A DNA stretch of 64,000 nucleotides from positions 224,484 to 288,483 of the forward strand of contig NZ_JAUSUV010000004.1 in assembly GCF_030814315.1 (NCBI RefSeq). The letters run 5' to 3'. The translations under genes were made by a program, and so were the position numbers. Below are positions 27,222-36,420 of this stretch, in pieces (position 1 is the first letter of the stretch; each line of letters opens with the position of its first letter). Under the pieces are notes generated by a model that saw nothing but the letters and a program-made list of their open reading frames with translations, had not been told where the DNA came from and did no database searches. The DNA is from Croceifilum oryzae (GTDB lineage Bacteria > Bacillota > Bacilli > Thermoactinomycetales > Thermoactinomycetaceae).

Positions 27222-28028
27222 TTAACTTTTAAAATGAACATCAGATGGTAGCTGAATGGAGATAGATTGAGACTTTTTCAAGTGCTTTAATGTCGATACA
27301 ATAAGGAAGCTAACGATCACTAATAAGAGCCAAGAGCTCACCTTCCCCAAATGAACAGGACTCCACGCATCCGCTTGATTCGGATATTTCCAAGCTCCAA
27401 AAAACGTTGCGATATTTTCGGCTACCCATATAAAAAATCCGATTAGGACAAAAGAAAGCGCTAGCGGCATGCGATAACGAGTTCCATTAACCTCGTATGT
27501 AACCCATGATTTCCAAAAGACAATTACGACCAGTCCGGATAACCACCAGCGTATGTCAATCCAATAATGATGAGTGAAAAAGTTTACATAAATTGCTGTG
27601 GCAATAGGGACTACTAGTAAAAACGATGGCCACTTCACCAGCTCAACGTTAAACCTCCTCCATGCCTGACAAAGATAACTCGCTACACTTGCATACATAA
27701 ATCCACTATATAAAGGAACCCCGAATATTTTGAAATATCCTTCCTCTGGGTATGACCATGAACCCAGGTGTACCTTAAAGAGTTCCAGAGCTAGTCCAAT
27801 CAGGTGGAACAAGGTGATGACTTTTAGTTCATCTCTTGTCTCAAGCCCAGAATACACCATACACCACTGCATCAAAAGACAAATAATCAGGAGCCAATCA
27901 TACCGTGGTAGAAAAGGAAGTGGCACCATTTGTGTAAATGCTAAAGCGGTGAAAATCACGACTGGAAATAAGCAAGATAAAGCCTGCTCCCAACCAAACC
28001 GAATGAGCTGTCTTAGTGCTCTCATCAT
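27222..28028 (-). CDS. yoaT: DUF817 integral membrane protein (YoaT-like)
   Basis: 268 residues with about 8 membrane segments. Family signs: HLGSWSYPEEGYFKIFGVPLY near 89-110, WIDIRWW near 157, and AENIATFFGAWKYPN near 213-227, where repeated W/Y/H residues sit at membrane edges. Function unknown. The start codon overlaps the stop of the HTH gene by four bases (ATGA). With the DUF2975 and YozG-like genes it forms the same trio known in Bacillus subtilis. Confidence 0.85.
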   Translation of the reverse strand: MMRALRQLIRFGWEQALSCLFPVVIFTALAFTQMVPLPFLPRYDWLLIICLLMQWCMVYSGLETRDELKVITLFHLIGLALELFKVHLGSWSYPEEGYFKIFGVPLYSGFMYASVASYLCQAWRRFNVELVKWPSFLLVVPIATAIYVNFFTHHYWIDIRWWLSGLVVIVFWKSWVTYEVNGTRYRMPLALSFVLIGFFIWVAENIATFFGAWKYPNQADAWSPVHLGKVSSWLLLVIVSFLIVSTLKHLKKSQSISIQLPSDVHFKS

Positions 28029-28243
28029 GAAGGATCCTCGTCACTTCTATATTCTAAAATATCTCCAGGCTGACAATCTAACGCCTTACAAATCGCTTCT
28101 AAAGTGGATAAGCGAATCGCTTTTGCTTTTCCATTTTTCAGTATAGAAAGATTAGCCATCGTGATCCCAACCCTCTCCGAAAGCTCTGTCACGCTCATTT
28201 TTCTCTTCGCGAGCATCACATCAATATGAATGATTACTGCCAT
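28025..28243 (-). CDS. yozG: XRE-family HTH regulator (YozG-like)
   Basis: 72 residues, nearly all helix-turn-helix: LAKRKMSVTELSERVGITMANLSILKNGKAKAIRLSTLEAICKALDCQPGDILEY. Short Cro/CI-like regulators of this type sit beside DUF2975 membrane proteins and probably control the operon. GAGGTGG lies before the ATG. A run of TATCGTTT/CGTTTTACA-like sequence upstream of the operon (about 28786-28815) is a candidate operator. Confidence 0.88.
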   Translation of the reverse strand: MAVIIHIDVMLAKRKMSVTELSERVGITMANLSILKNGKAKAIRLSTLEAICKALDCQPGDILEYRSDEDPS

Positions 28244-28252
28244 ACTACCACC

Positions 28253-28732
28253 TCAGACCACTAAGTCATTTTCTGATTTTATATCAATCGCTTCTTGTAA
28301 AAGCCTTTGCAGAACAGCAGCAAATACTGCGATGATTGTAGACGCAAAGATAGGGATGATCCCAATAATGATAATAAGCCCTGGGGCATCGTCTTTTTCA
28401 GCTACCAGATAAATAAATGGCATTAGTACCACATACAACCCGCTAACGGTGATTGCACAGTACTTTATCTGTTGCAAGGAAGTAACAGACATTTGTGAGA
28501 AAGCTTTATTTCGATCAATATAGCTTAAAAGTTGCAAAGCCTTGTACAAGGCAATATAAAACGGGATCGCTGATCCATATACGCCGATTAAAATAGGATA
28601 CATGATATAGGAATAATTGGAATTGAATGGGTGGTGAATGAACCAAAACAAACCATATAAACATAAAGCCAGAACGGGAATACCGATCAGAAAAACAACT
28701 ATCTTTAGAAATAGCGTGGATCCATGATTCAT
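28253..28732 (-). CDS. yoaS: DUF2975 membrane protein (YoaS-like)
   Basis: About 159 residues from ATG 28732 (GTGAGGT upstream; a longer reading to 28777 lacks a site). Four membrane segments are visible, with IPFYIALYKALQLLSYIDRNKAFS in the middle, the DUF2975 hallmark. It is first gene of the yoaS-yozG-yoaT unit, 9 bases before the regulator. Such proteins are proposed to be membrane partners or antagonists of the small XRE regulator; the exact role is unknown. Confidence 0.82.
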   Translation of the reverse strand: MNHGSTLFLKIVVFLIGIPVLALCLYGLFWFIHHPFNSNYSYIMYPILIGVYGSAIPFYIALYKALQLLSYIDRNKAFSQMSVTSLQQIKYCAITVSGLYVVLMPFIYLVAEKDDAPGLIIIIGIIPIFASTIIAVFAAVLQRLLQEAIDIKSENDLVV

Positions 28733-28850
28733 TAAAAGATACCTCACTTTGTTATAGTTAAGGTAATTATAATTCATGATTTATCGTTTTACAATAAAAA
28801 AATATCGTTTGAACGTTGTATGTCATAGACAAGTAATAATCCTTTCCTAT

Positions 28851-29195
28851 TTATTTTATTAATTTTTTCATAGTAGTAAGAAGCTCATCCACAACCGCAT
28901 CGTCTCCGGCTTGGATTCTCTCGATCACACAACTCCTCATGTGTCCTTCTAATAATAATTTGCCTACACTATTTAAGGCTGCTTGAATGGCTGCTACTTG
29001 ATTTAACACATCATCACAGTATACATCTCGTTCAACCATGCCTTTCACTCCACGAATTTGCCCCTCGATCCGATTTAATCGAGATATCATATTTTTTTTC
29101 ATTTCATCTGAATGATGGCTCTTCCGCTCTTCATTTTTACCGCTACAACATGGATCATCACTAGAATGTATTAGTAGATTTTCATCTTTCAACAT
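28851..29195 (-). CDS. csoR: CsoR/FrmR-family metal-sensing repressor
   Basis: About 114 residues. The four-helix DUF156 core starts at ISRLNRIEGQIRGVKGM. Counting from the upstream GTG at 29201, the C-H-C ligand set is Cys62 (YCDD), His87 (GHM) and Cys91 (RSC), as in copper-sensing CsoR. The N-terminal ~30 residues are an extra metal-ligand-rich tail (DPCCSG, SHHS) not found in short CsoR proteins. Start at ATG 29195 has AAGAGGTG. No copZ/copA is next to it, so the regulated genes lie elsewhere or the divergent DCC gene is the target. Confidence 0.85.
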   Translation of the reverse strand: MLKDENLLIHSSDDPCCSGKNEERKSHHSDEMKKNMISRLNRIEGQIRGVKGMVERDVYCDDVLNQVAAIQAALNSVGKLLLEGHMRSCVIERIQAGDDAVVDELLTTMKKLIK

Positions 29196-29215
29196 ACTCA
29201 CCTCTTATATCTAGT

Positions 29216-29232
29216 ATACCCTGTATAGGTAT
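29216..29232. promoter_or_regulatory. Candidate CsoR operator
   Basis: ATACC-N7-GGTAT inverted repeat between csoR and the divergent DCC gene; the form resembles CsoR-type operators (G/C tracts framed by A/T). A TATACT that may be the -10 of the DCC gene lies about 25 bases on. Confidence 0.4.
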
Positions 29233-29304
29233 GGGAAGCCAAAAAAGCAAATGTTCATGCTATACTAGAGGTAAATACATCTTACATCAGAATGGACGAT
29301 CCAT

Positions 29305-29697
29305 ATGAAACAAAAAATTGTTTTATTTGATGGCGTTTGTAACTTTTGTAACGATCGAGTGCAGTTCCTTCTAAAACATGATAAGAAAAAAGAACTCCGT
29401 TTCGCTTCTTTGCAATCCGATTTTGTACAAAACTGGGTTTCGGAAAACGGAGTCAAGTTAGAAGATAGTATGTATTTCATAGATGGTGATAAGCTTTACT
29501 CCCACTCAACTGCCGTTCTACGAATCATTAGAGAACTAGGAAAAGGGTGGAAGTTGTTGTACGTGTTGTCTCTCATTCCTGAATCTATCCGGGACAACCT
29601 TTATCGTCGTTTTGCGAAAAATCGATATCGCTGGTTTGGAAAAAGCGAAGTATGTATGATTCCAACTCCAGAAGTGCGTAATCGCTTTTATCTATAA
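29305..29697 (+). CDS. DUF393 thiol-disulfide oxidoreductase-like (DCC family) protein
   Basis: 130 residues. The N-terminal FDGVCNFCND holds the D-x-x-C-x-x-C signature of the DCC family (YuxK-like), placed as in thioredoxin-fold redox proteins. FASLQSDF and YSHSTAVLRIIRELG are further family marks. It is predicted to do thiol-disulfide exchange; the partner is unknown. It is divergent from csoR with a metal-operator-like repeat between, so metal-linked control is possible. Confidence 0.87.
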   Translation: MKQKIVLFDGVCNFCNDRVQFLLKHDKKKELRFASLQSDFVQNWVSENGVKLEDSMYFIDGDKLYSHSTAVLRIIRELGKGWKLLYVLSLIPESIRDNLYRRFAKNRYRWFGKSEVCMIPTPEVRNRFYL

Positions 29698-29736
29698 AAC
29701 AACCTCCTTCAATTGATGAAGGAGGTTGTTTTATAG
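29692..29736. terminator. Bidirectional terminator
   Basis: 20-bp perfect stem from CTATAAAACAACC... to ...GGTTGTTTTATAG with loop ATTGA; the DCC stop codon lies inside. Confidence 0.9.
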
Positions 29737-29743
29737 GGTGTTG

Positions 29744-30919
29744 TTACAAAGACATTTTCAAAATCGCTAATACATCTTCCTGCTTTAACAGGTTATAACG
29801 TCCAACTACTCCTGACGGGCTAATACTGACAACCTTCTCAGCCATCAGTTGGATCTTAGAATCATCGATGTTGTAATCAGCTAAGCGGCTTGGAGCTCCT
29901 ATACTGACCCAGAAATTGCGCAACTCTTTCACTGCTTGCTCTGCGAGTTCTACATCCGACTTACCAGCTGGATCAATACCGAACACTCTTACTGCTAACT
30001 GCTTAGCTTTTTGAGTGTGCCCTTTTTGGATTGCGTATTGAATCCAGTTTGGGAAGATAATCGCTAGACCACCACCGTGGGGAATGTCGTAAACAGCAGA
30101 TACCGCATGTTCGATGCCATGTGTAGCCCAGTCACCAATCATCCCTTGATTCAAGGTGCCGTTAAGAGCGATCGTGCCACATTGCATGATCGTCTCCCGA
30201 AGCTCATAATTCTGAAGATCCTTTAGCAACTTCGGTGCTGTCTCAATCACTGTGGATAAAAGCGATTCCGTCATCCCTTCTAACAAAGGAGTATTAGGAG
30301 ACGGACTAAAGTAGTGCTCCAAAGCATGAGACATCATATCTACCATTCCATAGATCGTTTGATCGAGAGGCACTGTAAACGTATGTGTCGGGTCTAGGAT
30401 GGAGAACTTAGGAAACACATAAGGAGAGCCCCATCCAATCTTTTCGTTTGTCTCCCAGTTCGTAATCACAGAACCCGCATTCATCTCAGAGCCAGTTGCA
30501 GCTAGGGTAAGCACGGTTCCAAATGGAAGTGCATCTTGGGCAGTTGCTTTCTTCGTTACGATATCCCAAATGTCTCCGTCAAATTTTGCCCCTGCAGCAA
30601 TTGCTTTTGTACCATCGATGACACTACCACCACCGATGGCGAGGATGAAATCAATATTCTCGTCTTTGCAGATTTGAATTCCTTTATGTAGAGTTGTTAC
30701 ACGTGGATTAGGCTCAATTCCTGCTAGTTCAAATACCTCTGCATCTATTTCCTGTAAATATCCCATCGCCTTATCATAAAGACCACTTCTCTTGATACTT
30801 CCACCACCATAAACCAATAAAACCCGCTTACCGTATTGTGGAATCTCATTCTTTAACTCTGACAGACGATCTTTTCCAAAGATACATTTCGTTGGATTAT
30901 ACGCTACATATGACTCCAT
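29744..30919 (-). CDS. Iron-containing (group III) alcohol dehydrogenase, YugJ/BdhA-like
   Basis: 391 residues, the usual length of NAD(P)H-dependent butanol dehydrogenases. It starts [18 protein letters not shown], with [11 protein letters not shown] and the nucleotide-binding [16 protein letters not shown] near 100-115. The metal site is Asp/His in [13 protein letters not shown] (near 193-205), [11 protein letters not shown] and [12 protein letters not shown]. It should reduce aldehydes to alcohols in the cytosol. The FMN-reductase-like gene lies 35 bases upstream on the same strand, so the two are likely one redox transcript. Confidence 0.9.
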   Translation of the reverse strand: MESYVAYNPTKCIFGKDRLSELKNEIPQYGKRVLLVYGGGSIKRSGLYDKAMGYLQEIDAEVFELAGIEPNPRVTTLHKGIQICKDENIDFILAIGGGSVIDGTKAIAAGAKFDGDIWDIVTKKATAQDALPFGTVLTLAATGSEMNAGSVITNWETNEKIGWGSPYVFPKFSILDPTHTFTVPLDQTIYGMVDMMSHALEHYFSPSPNTPLLEGMTESLLSTVIETAPKLLKDLQNYELRETIMQCGTIALNGTLNQGMIGDWATHGIEHAVSAVYDIPHGGGLAIIFPNWIQYAIQKGHTQKAKQLAVRVFGIDPAGKSDVELAEQAVKELRNFWVSIGAPSRLADYNIDDSKIQLMAEKVVSISPSGVVGRYNLLKQEDVLAILKMSL

Positions 30920-30954
30920 GTGCTGTTCGCTCCTTCTGGTTGTCTACTCAGATA

Positions 30955-31500
30955 TTAAATCGTTTGCTTTAGATATTCATTCCAAAAGCGAAGATCGCCC
31001 GCAACTCGCCCATCTGCTTGAACGGTTTGGGGTTTTGATCCACTCCCGATTACGTATCCGAGATTTTCTACTCCCATAAAATCATAAATCAATGCAAACT
31101 GTTGTACAAGGGGTAACGCTTTTTGATATACACGATCTCCACCTACGATTAAACTAAGAGCTTTTTTTTCGGACATGATCTTGCGAAAATCATAACGTGG
31201 ATCACGCAAACTCTGTGACCAACGATCCACAAAATTTTTCATGTGGCCTGACATTCCGTACCAATAGAGAGGGGTTGCAAAGACCAAAATGTCTTGATCC
31301 AGAATTTGACTGATAACCGTATCATAATCATCATCAACAGGTCCGAATCCTTCAGGATCATGTCTTTTGTCTATAATAGGATTGATCGTATACTTCCGTA
31401 AATCTACAATACTTGCCTCAATCCCTTCTAATAGGGATGTTACCATATATTCTGTATTTCCATTATCTCGAGAACTTCCATTAAGTGCTAAGATCTTCAT
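30955..31500 (-). CDS. NAD(P)H-dependent FMN reductase-like flavoprotein
   Basis: About 181 residues from ATG 31500 with AAAGGAG upstream (an earlier in-frame start at 31533 is weaker). The flavodoxin-like motif LALNGSSRDNGNTEYM binds FMN phosphate; ATPLYWYGMSGHMKNFVDRW near 83-102 is the second flavin loop. Family members reduce quinones, nitro compounds or flavins. It probably forms an operon with the alcohol dehydrogenase. Confidence 0.85.
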   Translation of the reverse strand: MKILALNGSSRDNGNTEYMVTSLLEGIEASIVDLRKYTINPIIDKRHDPEGFGPVDDDYDTVISQILDQDILVFATPLYWYGMSGHMKNFVDRWSQSLRDPRYDFRKIMSEKKALSLIVGGDRVYQKALPLVQQFALIYDFMGVENLGYVIGSGSKPQTVQADGRVAGDLRFWNEYLKQTI

Positions 31501-31691
31501 TATGATTTCTCCTTTATTTATCAGATTATCCATTTGGATTAATTCTTCAGTTGTCTATGGAGTCCCTTCTTCCTTCATTGTAGGTATATTGATAGTTTAC
31601 CCTTTTTTCGTTTTGATTTTATGTATGAATCACATTTTATGTTAGAATGTTAACTTATGATGAGAATATGTGGTAGTTAGGATGAAAATCA

Positions 31692-32987
31692 ATGAATTCA
31701 GCAAATCGCTTCACGATGACCACCATGGGCTCTGTTCAATGGTTGGTCTTTCTATTAGCAAATGCATTAGCCCTTCCTGTTGTAATCGGAAGTGTGTTTC
31801 ACCTTAGTCATGTAGAAGTGGCAGAACTTATGCAAAGAACTTTTTTTATCGTTGGTCTCTCCTCTTTGCTACAGGGGTGGTTAGGTCACCGTCTCCCTTT
31901 GTTAGATGGTCCTGCTGGAATCTGGTTAGGGATATTTATTGGCGTTGGCGGGTTAGCCTCTGCACAAGGAACCGATCTAAAGCTGACACTTCAATCACTC
32001 GAATTTGCCATGATTGTGAGTGGACTCATCTTAATCTTTACGGGATGGATCGGTTGGTTTCAAAAGTTGTTATTTCTCTTTACACCTTTGGTAACAGGAT
32101 CTTACCTCATGGTACTAGCGATCCAATTAAGTGGGACATTTATGCAAGGGGCTTTAGGAATTAGTAAAAATCAACCAACTCCTCACCTTCTAGAAGCTAT
32201 GGTCTCCATTGGCGTAGTCATTCTGGTATTTTCCCTCTCTACTTGGGGAAAAGGTTGGTTAAAAAGCTTTGCGGTTCTAATCGGAATCGTGTTCGGTTGG
32301 GGCGCTTTCACTTTCATTGGATATCACGCAGACGCTCCTTCCATCACGGGATGGTTTCAACTCCCTACTCCATTTGCTTGGGGTATGCCTATATGGAATG
32401 GAAGCATGATCATCACAGGTATTTTGGTTTCACTTGTTCTTATGTCTAACACAGTAGCCAGTATCAACGCCGTACAAAAAACGATTTCTGATACGACAAT
32501 CCCTTCCTCAAAAGTTCTCAATCGAGCTGGTTTGATGGGTGGAGTAACGAATCTTTTAAGCTCCGTATTCTCGACAGTAGGGATGGTGCCACTTTCGGTT
32601 GCGGCGGGCTTTATTCGGATGACTGGACAAAAGGAAAGAAGACCTTTCTTAATCGCATGTGGCGCGCTTGCTTTATTCTCTTTCTTTCCTATCATTACTG
32701 GATTTCTCGCACAACTACCTGGACCGATCGCCTATGCGACTCTTCTAGCAGCTTTCCCTACTATGTTTGGATTAGGATTAAACACCGTTCTCCAAGAGCC
32801 ATTGGATGCAAGAAGAATGACGATTTTAGGGATCGTTATCTCAATGGCTGTTGGGATTATGTCACTTCCAGAGAAATTTTTTCAAGTTATGCCTACCATT
32901 GTGCAAAGTATAGTTGGGAATGGTTTATTAGTTGGGATGATTTTATCCATCCTATTAGAATTGATTTGGAAACCAGAAAAAAGGTAG
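31692..32987 (+). CDS. NCS2-family purine/pyrimidine permease (YwdJ-like)
   Basis: 431 residues with about 12-14 membrane segments. It shows FLLANALALPVVIG at the N-terminus, LLDGPAGIWLGIF, and SNTVASINAVQKTI near the usual family signature region, then FSTVGMVPLSVAAGFIRMTGQ. It resembles uracil/xanthine proton symporters; which base is carried cannot be told. It has its own terminator and no purine or pyrimidine genes next to it. Confidence 0.85.
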   Translation: MNSANRFTMTTMGSVQWLVFLLANALALPVVIGSVFHLSHVEVAELMQRTFFIVGLSSLLQGWLGHRLPLLDGPAGIWLGIFIGVGGLASAQGTDLKLTLQSLEFAMIVSGLILIFTGWIGWFQKLLFLFTPLVTGSYLMVLAIQLSGTFMQGALGISKNQPTPHLLEAMVSIGVVILVFSLSTWGKGWLKSFAVLIGIVFGWGAFTFIGYHADAPSITGWFQLPTPFAWGMPIWNGSMIITGILVSLVLMSNTVASINAVQKTISDTTIPSSKVLNRAGLMGGVTNLLSSVFSTVGMVPLSVAAGFIRMTGQKERRPFLIACGALALFSFFPIITGFLAQLPGPIAYATLLAAFPTMFGLGLNTVLQEPLDARRMTILGIVISMAVGIMSLPEKFFQVMPTIVQSIVGNGLLVGMILSILLELIWKPEKR

Positions 32988-33007
32988 CCTGTGGAAAGGC
33001 TACCTTT
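32980..33007 (+). terminator. Terminator after the NCS2 permease
   Basis: 11-bp stem AAAGGTAGCCT / AGGCTACCTTT followed by T run. Confidence 0.9.
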
Positions 33008-33009
33008 TT

Positions 33010-33789
33010 TTATACAACGATTTCTTTTTGCTGCTCATGTTGCTCACAAATATGTTGCGTTACGTTAGTGAAAAGAGAGAAATTAGGGAATTTGGATAGC
33101 TTTACTCCATAAAACGGCTCATCTTGTTTGTTGATAAGATATACCATGCCATTTTGCAGAGTGATACCTCCAAAGTTAGACCAGTTTATGTAGCCATCCG
33201 GGATGCGTACATAATCAATGTGCAGAGAAACATCATCAAAATGTATCTCCTCCCCTTTTGATAAGGTTTCACATAAAATATCCAGACGCCAACTACTTAC
33301 GCCTCTTTCCACCTGCTCCATTAGTTCCTTAGCCCCTACCAACCGCTTACTTGATAGGGAGATTTCTTCGTCATAATCTAGAGAATCAATACTTAGAGTG
33401 TGAATGGTTTTTTCTTTTCCAGACCACTTCCGTTTGCTCCTAATGTTCCAGTAGATTCGATCCATTCTTGAATAAGGTAACAAAATCTCTTTTTTACGAC
33501 CAAACACGATAATCCCATTTTGGTACAATCGAACTTTTTCGCTAAGATCTTTTCCTTTCCATAACATCATGACAAATCCAAACAAACCACACATCCCTGT
33601 AGCAATCATTTGGCTGATTAGAAGCACGTCTGCCTTTCCTTGCTGTGCTTTCCAAGTAAAATATACGCACCCAGCACTCATCAAAATGGCCACGAAGCCA
33701 TATAAAAGTGAAATGGTCAATACTTTTCCTTTATTAACAGAGTATAGCTTTCCTTTGTCTCCCAGTTGTGAATCATCATACTGGACCAT
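33010..33789 (-). CDS. Membrane protein with PH-like cytosolic domain (unknown function)
   Basis: About 259 residues from ATG 33789 with AAGGGGG upstream (longer reading to 33849 is less likely). Two membrane segments lie near 27-47 and 58-77. The rest is soluble, beginning KVRLYQNGIIVFGRKKEILLPYSRMDRIYWN, a pleckstrin-like or YdbT-like start of a beta-rich domain, and ending EPFYGVKLSKFPNFSLF. It is reminiscent of DUF6585-type proteins. No function can be assigned. Confidence 0.7.
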   Translation of the reverse strand: MVQYDDSQLGDKGKLYSVNKGKVLTISLLYGFVAILMSAGCVYFTWKAQQGKADVLLISQMIATGMCGLFGFVMMLWKGKDLSEKVRLYQNGIIVFGRKKEILLPYSRMDRIYWNIRSKRKWSGKEKTIHTLSIDSLDYDEEISLSSKRLVGAKELMEQVERGVSSWRLDILCETLSKGEEIHFDDVSLHIDYVRIPDGYINWSNFGGITLQNGMVYLINKQDEPFYGVKLSKFPNFSLFTNVTQHICEQHEQQKEIVV

Positions 33790-33995
33790 TTTCTCTGCCC
33801 CCTTGGCAACTGGAAATATAAGAAATTTATAGCAAATATCATGTTCCATGTAAAGAGTAATAAAAAGAGTTTAACAAATAACAAAATTATATCATATAAC
33901 CGTTCATACAATCGCAACAAATATATTGAATTAGAAATGAATATACCTTTCATAGTTGATACTATAGTACTAGATTTGGAATGAGGAGGATAAAG

Positions 33996-34286
33996 ATGTT
34001 TCGAAACATAATTGACCAATTACGGATTGTTGGATTTATTGAAGGAATTTCCTTCTTACTACTCCTATTTATCGCCATGCCACTGAAATACATGTTTAAC
34101 CAACCTTTGGCTGTGACCATCGTGGGTGGCTTACACGGTATCCTTTTTGTCTGGTTTATGATCGTTTTAGGCATTGTAACCTTACGATACAAATGGCCTG
34201 TTACAAAAGTAGCTGGAGCTGTTCTTGCATCTGTAATCCCGTTTGGAACGTTTGTCTTAGAGAGAAAGCTTCGTGATCAAGTATAA
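33996..34286 (+). CDS. DUF3817 small membrane protein (YdzA-like)
   Basis: 96 residues from ATG 33996 with GAGGAGGA six bases upstream. Three membrane segments. Family marks: LRIVGFIEGISFLLLLFIAMPLKY, GGLHGILFVWF and IPFGTFVLERKL. Function unknown. Single-gene unit between the PH-like gene and a terminator. Confidence 0.88.
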   Translation: MFRNIIDQLRIVGFIEGISFLLLLFIAMPLKYMFNQPLAVTIVGGLHGILFVWFMIVLGIVTLRYKWPVTKVAGAVLASVIPFGTFVLERKLRDQV

Positions 34287-34294
34287 ATAAAAGG

Positions 34295-34322
34295 TTCCCG
34301 AGTATATGCGCATACTCGGGAA
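34295..34322. terminator. Bidirectional terminator
   Basis: 11-bp stem TTCCCGAGTAT / ATACTCGGGAA, followed by T6 on the plus strand; genes on both sides converge on it. Confidence 0.9.
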
Positions 34323-34326
34323 TTTT

Positions 34327-35190
34327 TTATTTACTTGATTTTAGTGTAATCAAAACTAATTCAGGCCTACAATTAAATCTAACCGGCATTCGGGTCATTC
34401 CAATTCCTCTCGTTGTATAGACTTGCATAGAAGAGTTTTCAACTTGATATAAACCATCAATATATTTTTGTGCGTGGGGTGGAGTGTGAAGTGCTCCGAT
34501 AAATGGAATTTGAACTTGTCCTCCATGACTATGCCCAGATAATTGTAAATCGATTGGATACTGACAAAACTCATCTGCGAAATCTGGCTCATGAGCTAAT
34601 AAGATGTTACAAGTATCTTTCGGCACCCCCTGTAGTGCGCTAAGAATATCTGCGCCTCCCACCCATGGATCATCTACTCCAACGATATAGATAGAATCGG
34701 ATTGCTTTTTTATTTGCCTATTTTCATTATGCAAAATAGTAAAGTTCGATTTTGTTAAAACTCGATTTACAGCCTCTCGATTGCCCCAATTATCATGGTT
34801 TCCGAGTACAGCATACTTCCCGTACGGAGCTTCTAATTTGCTTAGATAGCGTGTCGTTTCAGAAGCTCCCGTTGAATGATGATCGAAAAGATCTCCAGTA
34901 AAGCAAATACAATCTGGCTTCAGAGACTGGATCTGCTCAAATAGAGGCTCTAAATCTTTTGCTTCCATATGAAATCCTAGATGCAAATCACTAAAATGAC
35001 AGATTCGGAAGCCCTCAAATGCGGTCGGTAAATGAGAAAGCTTAATCGTAATATTAGTTGTTTCGATCGAATACGGCTCGATCCAACGGGAGTAAGCACC
35101 CGACAAACCTAAAGCACCTATCGTCCCCACTGAATAATACATGCTTTTCTTCAGGAAACTCCTTCGGCTGATCTTTCGACTTTCTTTCAT
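34327..35190 (-). CDS. ykuE: Tat-exported metallophosphoesterase (YkuE-like)
   Basis: 287 residues. A twin-arginine signal SRRSFLKKS precedes a hydrophobic segment (to about residue 30). The calcineurin-like motifs are in order: CHFSDLHLG near 66, GDLFDHHS near 98, LGNHDNWG near 131, LAHEPDF, and LSGHSHGGQV near 220. YkuE of Bacillus subtilis is a known Tat substrate that binds the cell wall, and this protein matches it in layout. It acts as a metal-dependent phosphohydrolase outside the membrane; substrate unknown. Confidence 0.88.
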   Translation of the reverse strand: MKESRKISRRSFLKKSMYYSVGTIGALGLSGAYSRWIEPYSIETTNITIKLSHLPTAFEGFRICHFSDLHLGFHMEAKDLEPLFEQIQSLKPDCICFTGDLFDHHSTGASETTRYLSKLEAPYGKYAVLGNHDNWGNREAVNRVLTKSNFTILHNENRQIKKQSDSIYIVGVDDPWVGGADILSALQGVPKDTCNILLAHEPDFADEFCQYPIDLQLSGHSHGGQVQIPFIGALHTPPHAQKYIDGLYQVENSSMQVYTTRGIGMTRMPVRFNCRPELVLITLKSSK

Positions 35191-35229
35191 TCTATTCGAT
35201 TCACCTTTCTACAGAGTTCCGTGGGTCAA

Positions 35230-36306
35230 TCAATATTCCACTTCATCAAACCACTGAATGACTCTTTTCTCATTAGACGACTTTATTGCTAATTCAATTG
35301 CATGAATCACTTCTAAAGCCTCTGTTGGATGGACTGGCAAAGCAGCTCCATCAATCACTGCATCATACACCTCATCATAAAAACGATCATAGTTGCCCGC
35401 AATACTTGGAATCGAAAATGTTTCCTGTTCTCCGCTCAAAGGGTCAATAATCGTCGTTACCTCTGCAAAATTGGCTACTTCTTCCTGTCCCCATTTTTCA
35501 GAAGTAGGCGTCATTCCTGCTTTTAACTGTTCCTCTTGTGGGTCCAATCCAAACTTACGGAAACTTCCATTTAGACCATGCACCTCAAGCTTTGGCCCTG
35601 GCTGAATAACAAGTGATCCTGCACGCAATTCAACACGTAAACCTGTTTCATATCCAAAAATAATATGGAAGTAGTCAGGAGCTGTAGAACCAGCCCGTTG
35701 TGATTGTACATCTGCCCAGACGGTTAACGGAATGCCAAATAAGGTGAGTGCTTGATCGATTAAATGAGCCCCTAAATCATAAAGCACACCCCCACCAGAG
35801 AGGGAGTGCTCTTTCCAACGCTGTTTTACCTCTGGACGATACCGATCAAAATGTGCCTTATACGTATGGATCTCTCCCAATAAACCTTGGCTCATACATT
35901 CTTGCAGAGTGAGGAAGTCAGCATCCCAACGACGGTTCTGGAAAACAGTAAGAATTAGCTCTTCTTCACGAGCTAATTCTATCAAATCCTTCGCTTCTGC
36001 TGATGTAACCACAAATGGCTTCTCCACGACAACATGTTTTCCACTTTGTAGAGCGGCTCTGGTTAAGGAATAATGAGATTCTGTAGGTGTACAAATAATG
36101 ACAAGATCAATCGAATAATCTTCAAAGATTTCTTCTGCCGAATACGCGATTTCAACCTCAGGCAAGTCTGCTTCAACTTCCTCTTCTCGCGTTGTCACTA
36201 CTTTTACAATTTCATAACCTTCATTTGCTTTTAGTAATGGAGCATGAAATACTTTTCCAGCTAATCCATAACCAATCATTCCAACTCGCACTTTTGCTAT
36301 ACTCAA
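35230..36306 (-). CDS. Gfo/Idh/MocA family NAD(P)-dependent oxidoreductase (IolW/YvaA-like)
   Basis: About 358 residues. The TTG at 36306 is chosen for its GGGGGAT eight bases upstream; the ATG at 36327 has no site. The Rossmann motif GMIGYGLAGKVFHAPLL, the catalytic EKP (VVVEKPFVVT) and the later GGGVLYDLGAHLIDQAL with its conserved Asp/His define the family. YvaA-type enzymes oxidise scyllo-inositol or related polyols; the exact substrate is open. It is 39 bases upstream of the phosphoesterase gene and probably co-transcribed. Confidence 0.85.
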   Translation of the reverse strand: MSIAKVRVGMIGYGLAGKVFHAPLLKANEGYEIVKVVTTREEEVEADLPEVEIAYSAEEIFEDYSIDLVIICTPTESHYSLTRAALQSGKHVVVEKPFVVTSAEAKDLIELAREEELILTVFQNRRWDADFLTLQECMSQGLLGEIHTYKAHFDRYRPEVKQRWKEHSLSGGGVLYDLGAHLIDQALTLFGIPLTVWADVQSQRAGSTAPDYFHIIFGYETGLRVELRAGSLVIQPGPKLEVHGLNGSFRKFGLDPQEEQLKAGMTPTSEKWGQEEVANFAEVTTIIDPLSGEQETFSIPSIAGNYDRFYDEVYDAVIDGAALPVHPTEALEVIHAIELAIKSSNEKRVIQWFDEVEY

Positions 36307-36420
36307 TGAGAGATCCCCCTGATCCATTCAGTCATATAGCTACATTATATATAAAATTCCTATGCACGCCATATTGAGCTATAAATACAGAGTTATAGAA
36401 ATAGTAGATATGATCCCAGA

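Noticed and set aside
32657..33112. 151-codon plus-strand frame inside the NCS2 permease gene
   Set aside because: Out-of-frame shadow; composition is Trp/Ser/Cys-rich, typical of shifted reading.
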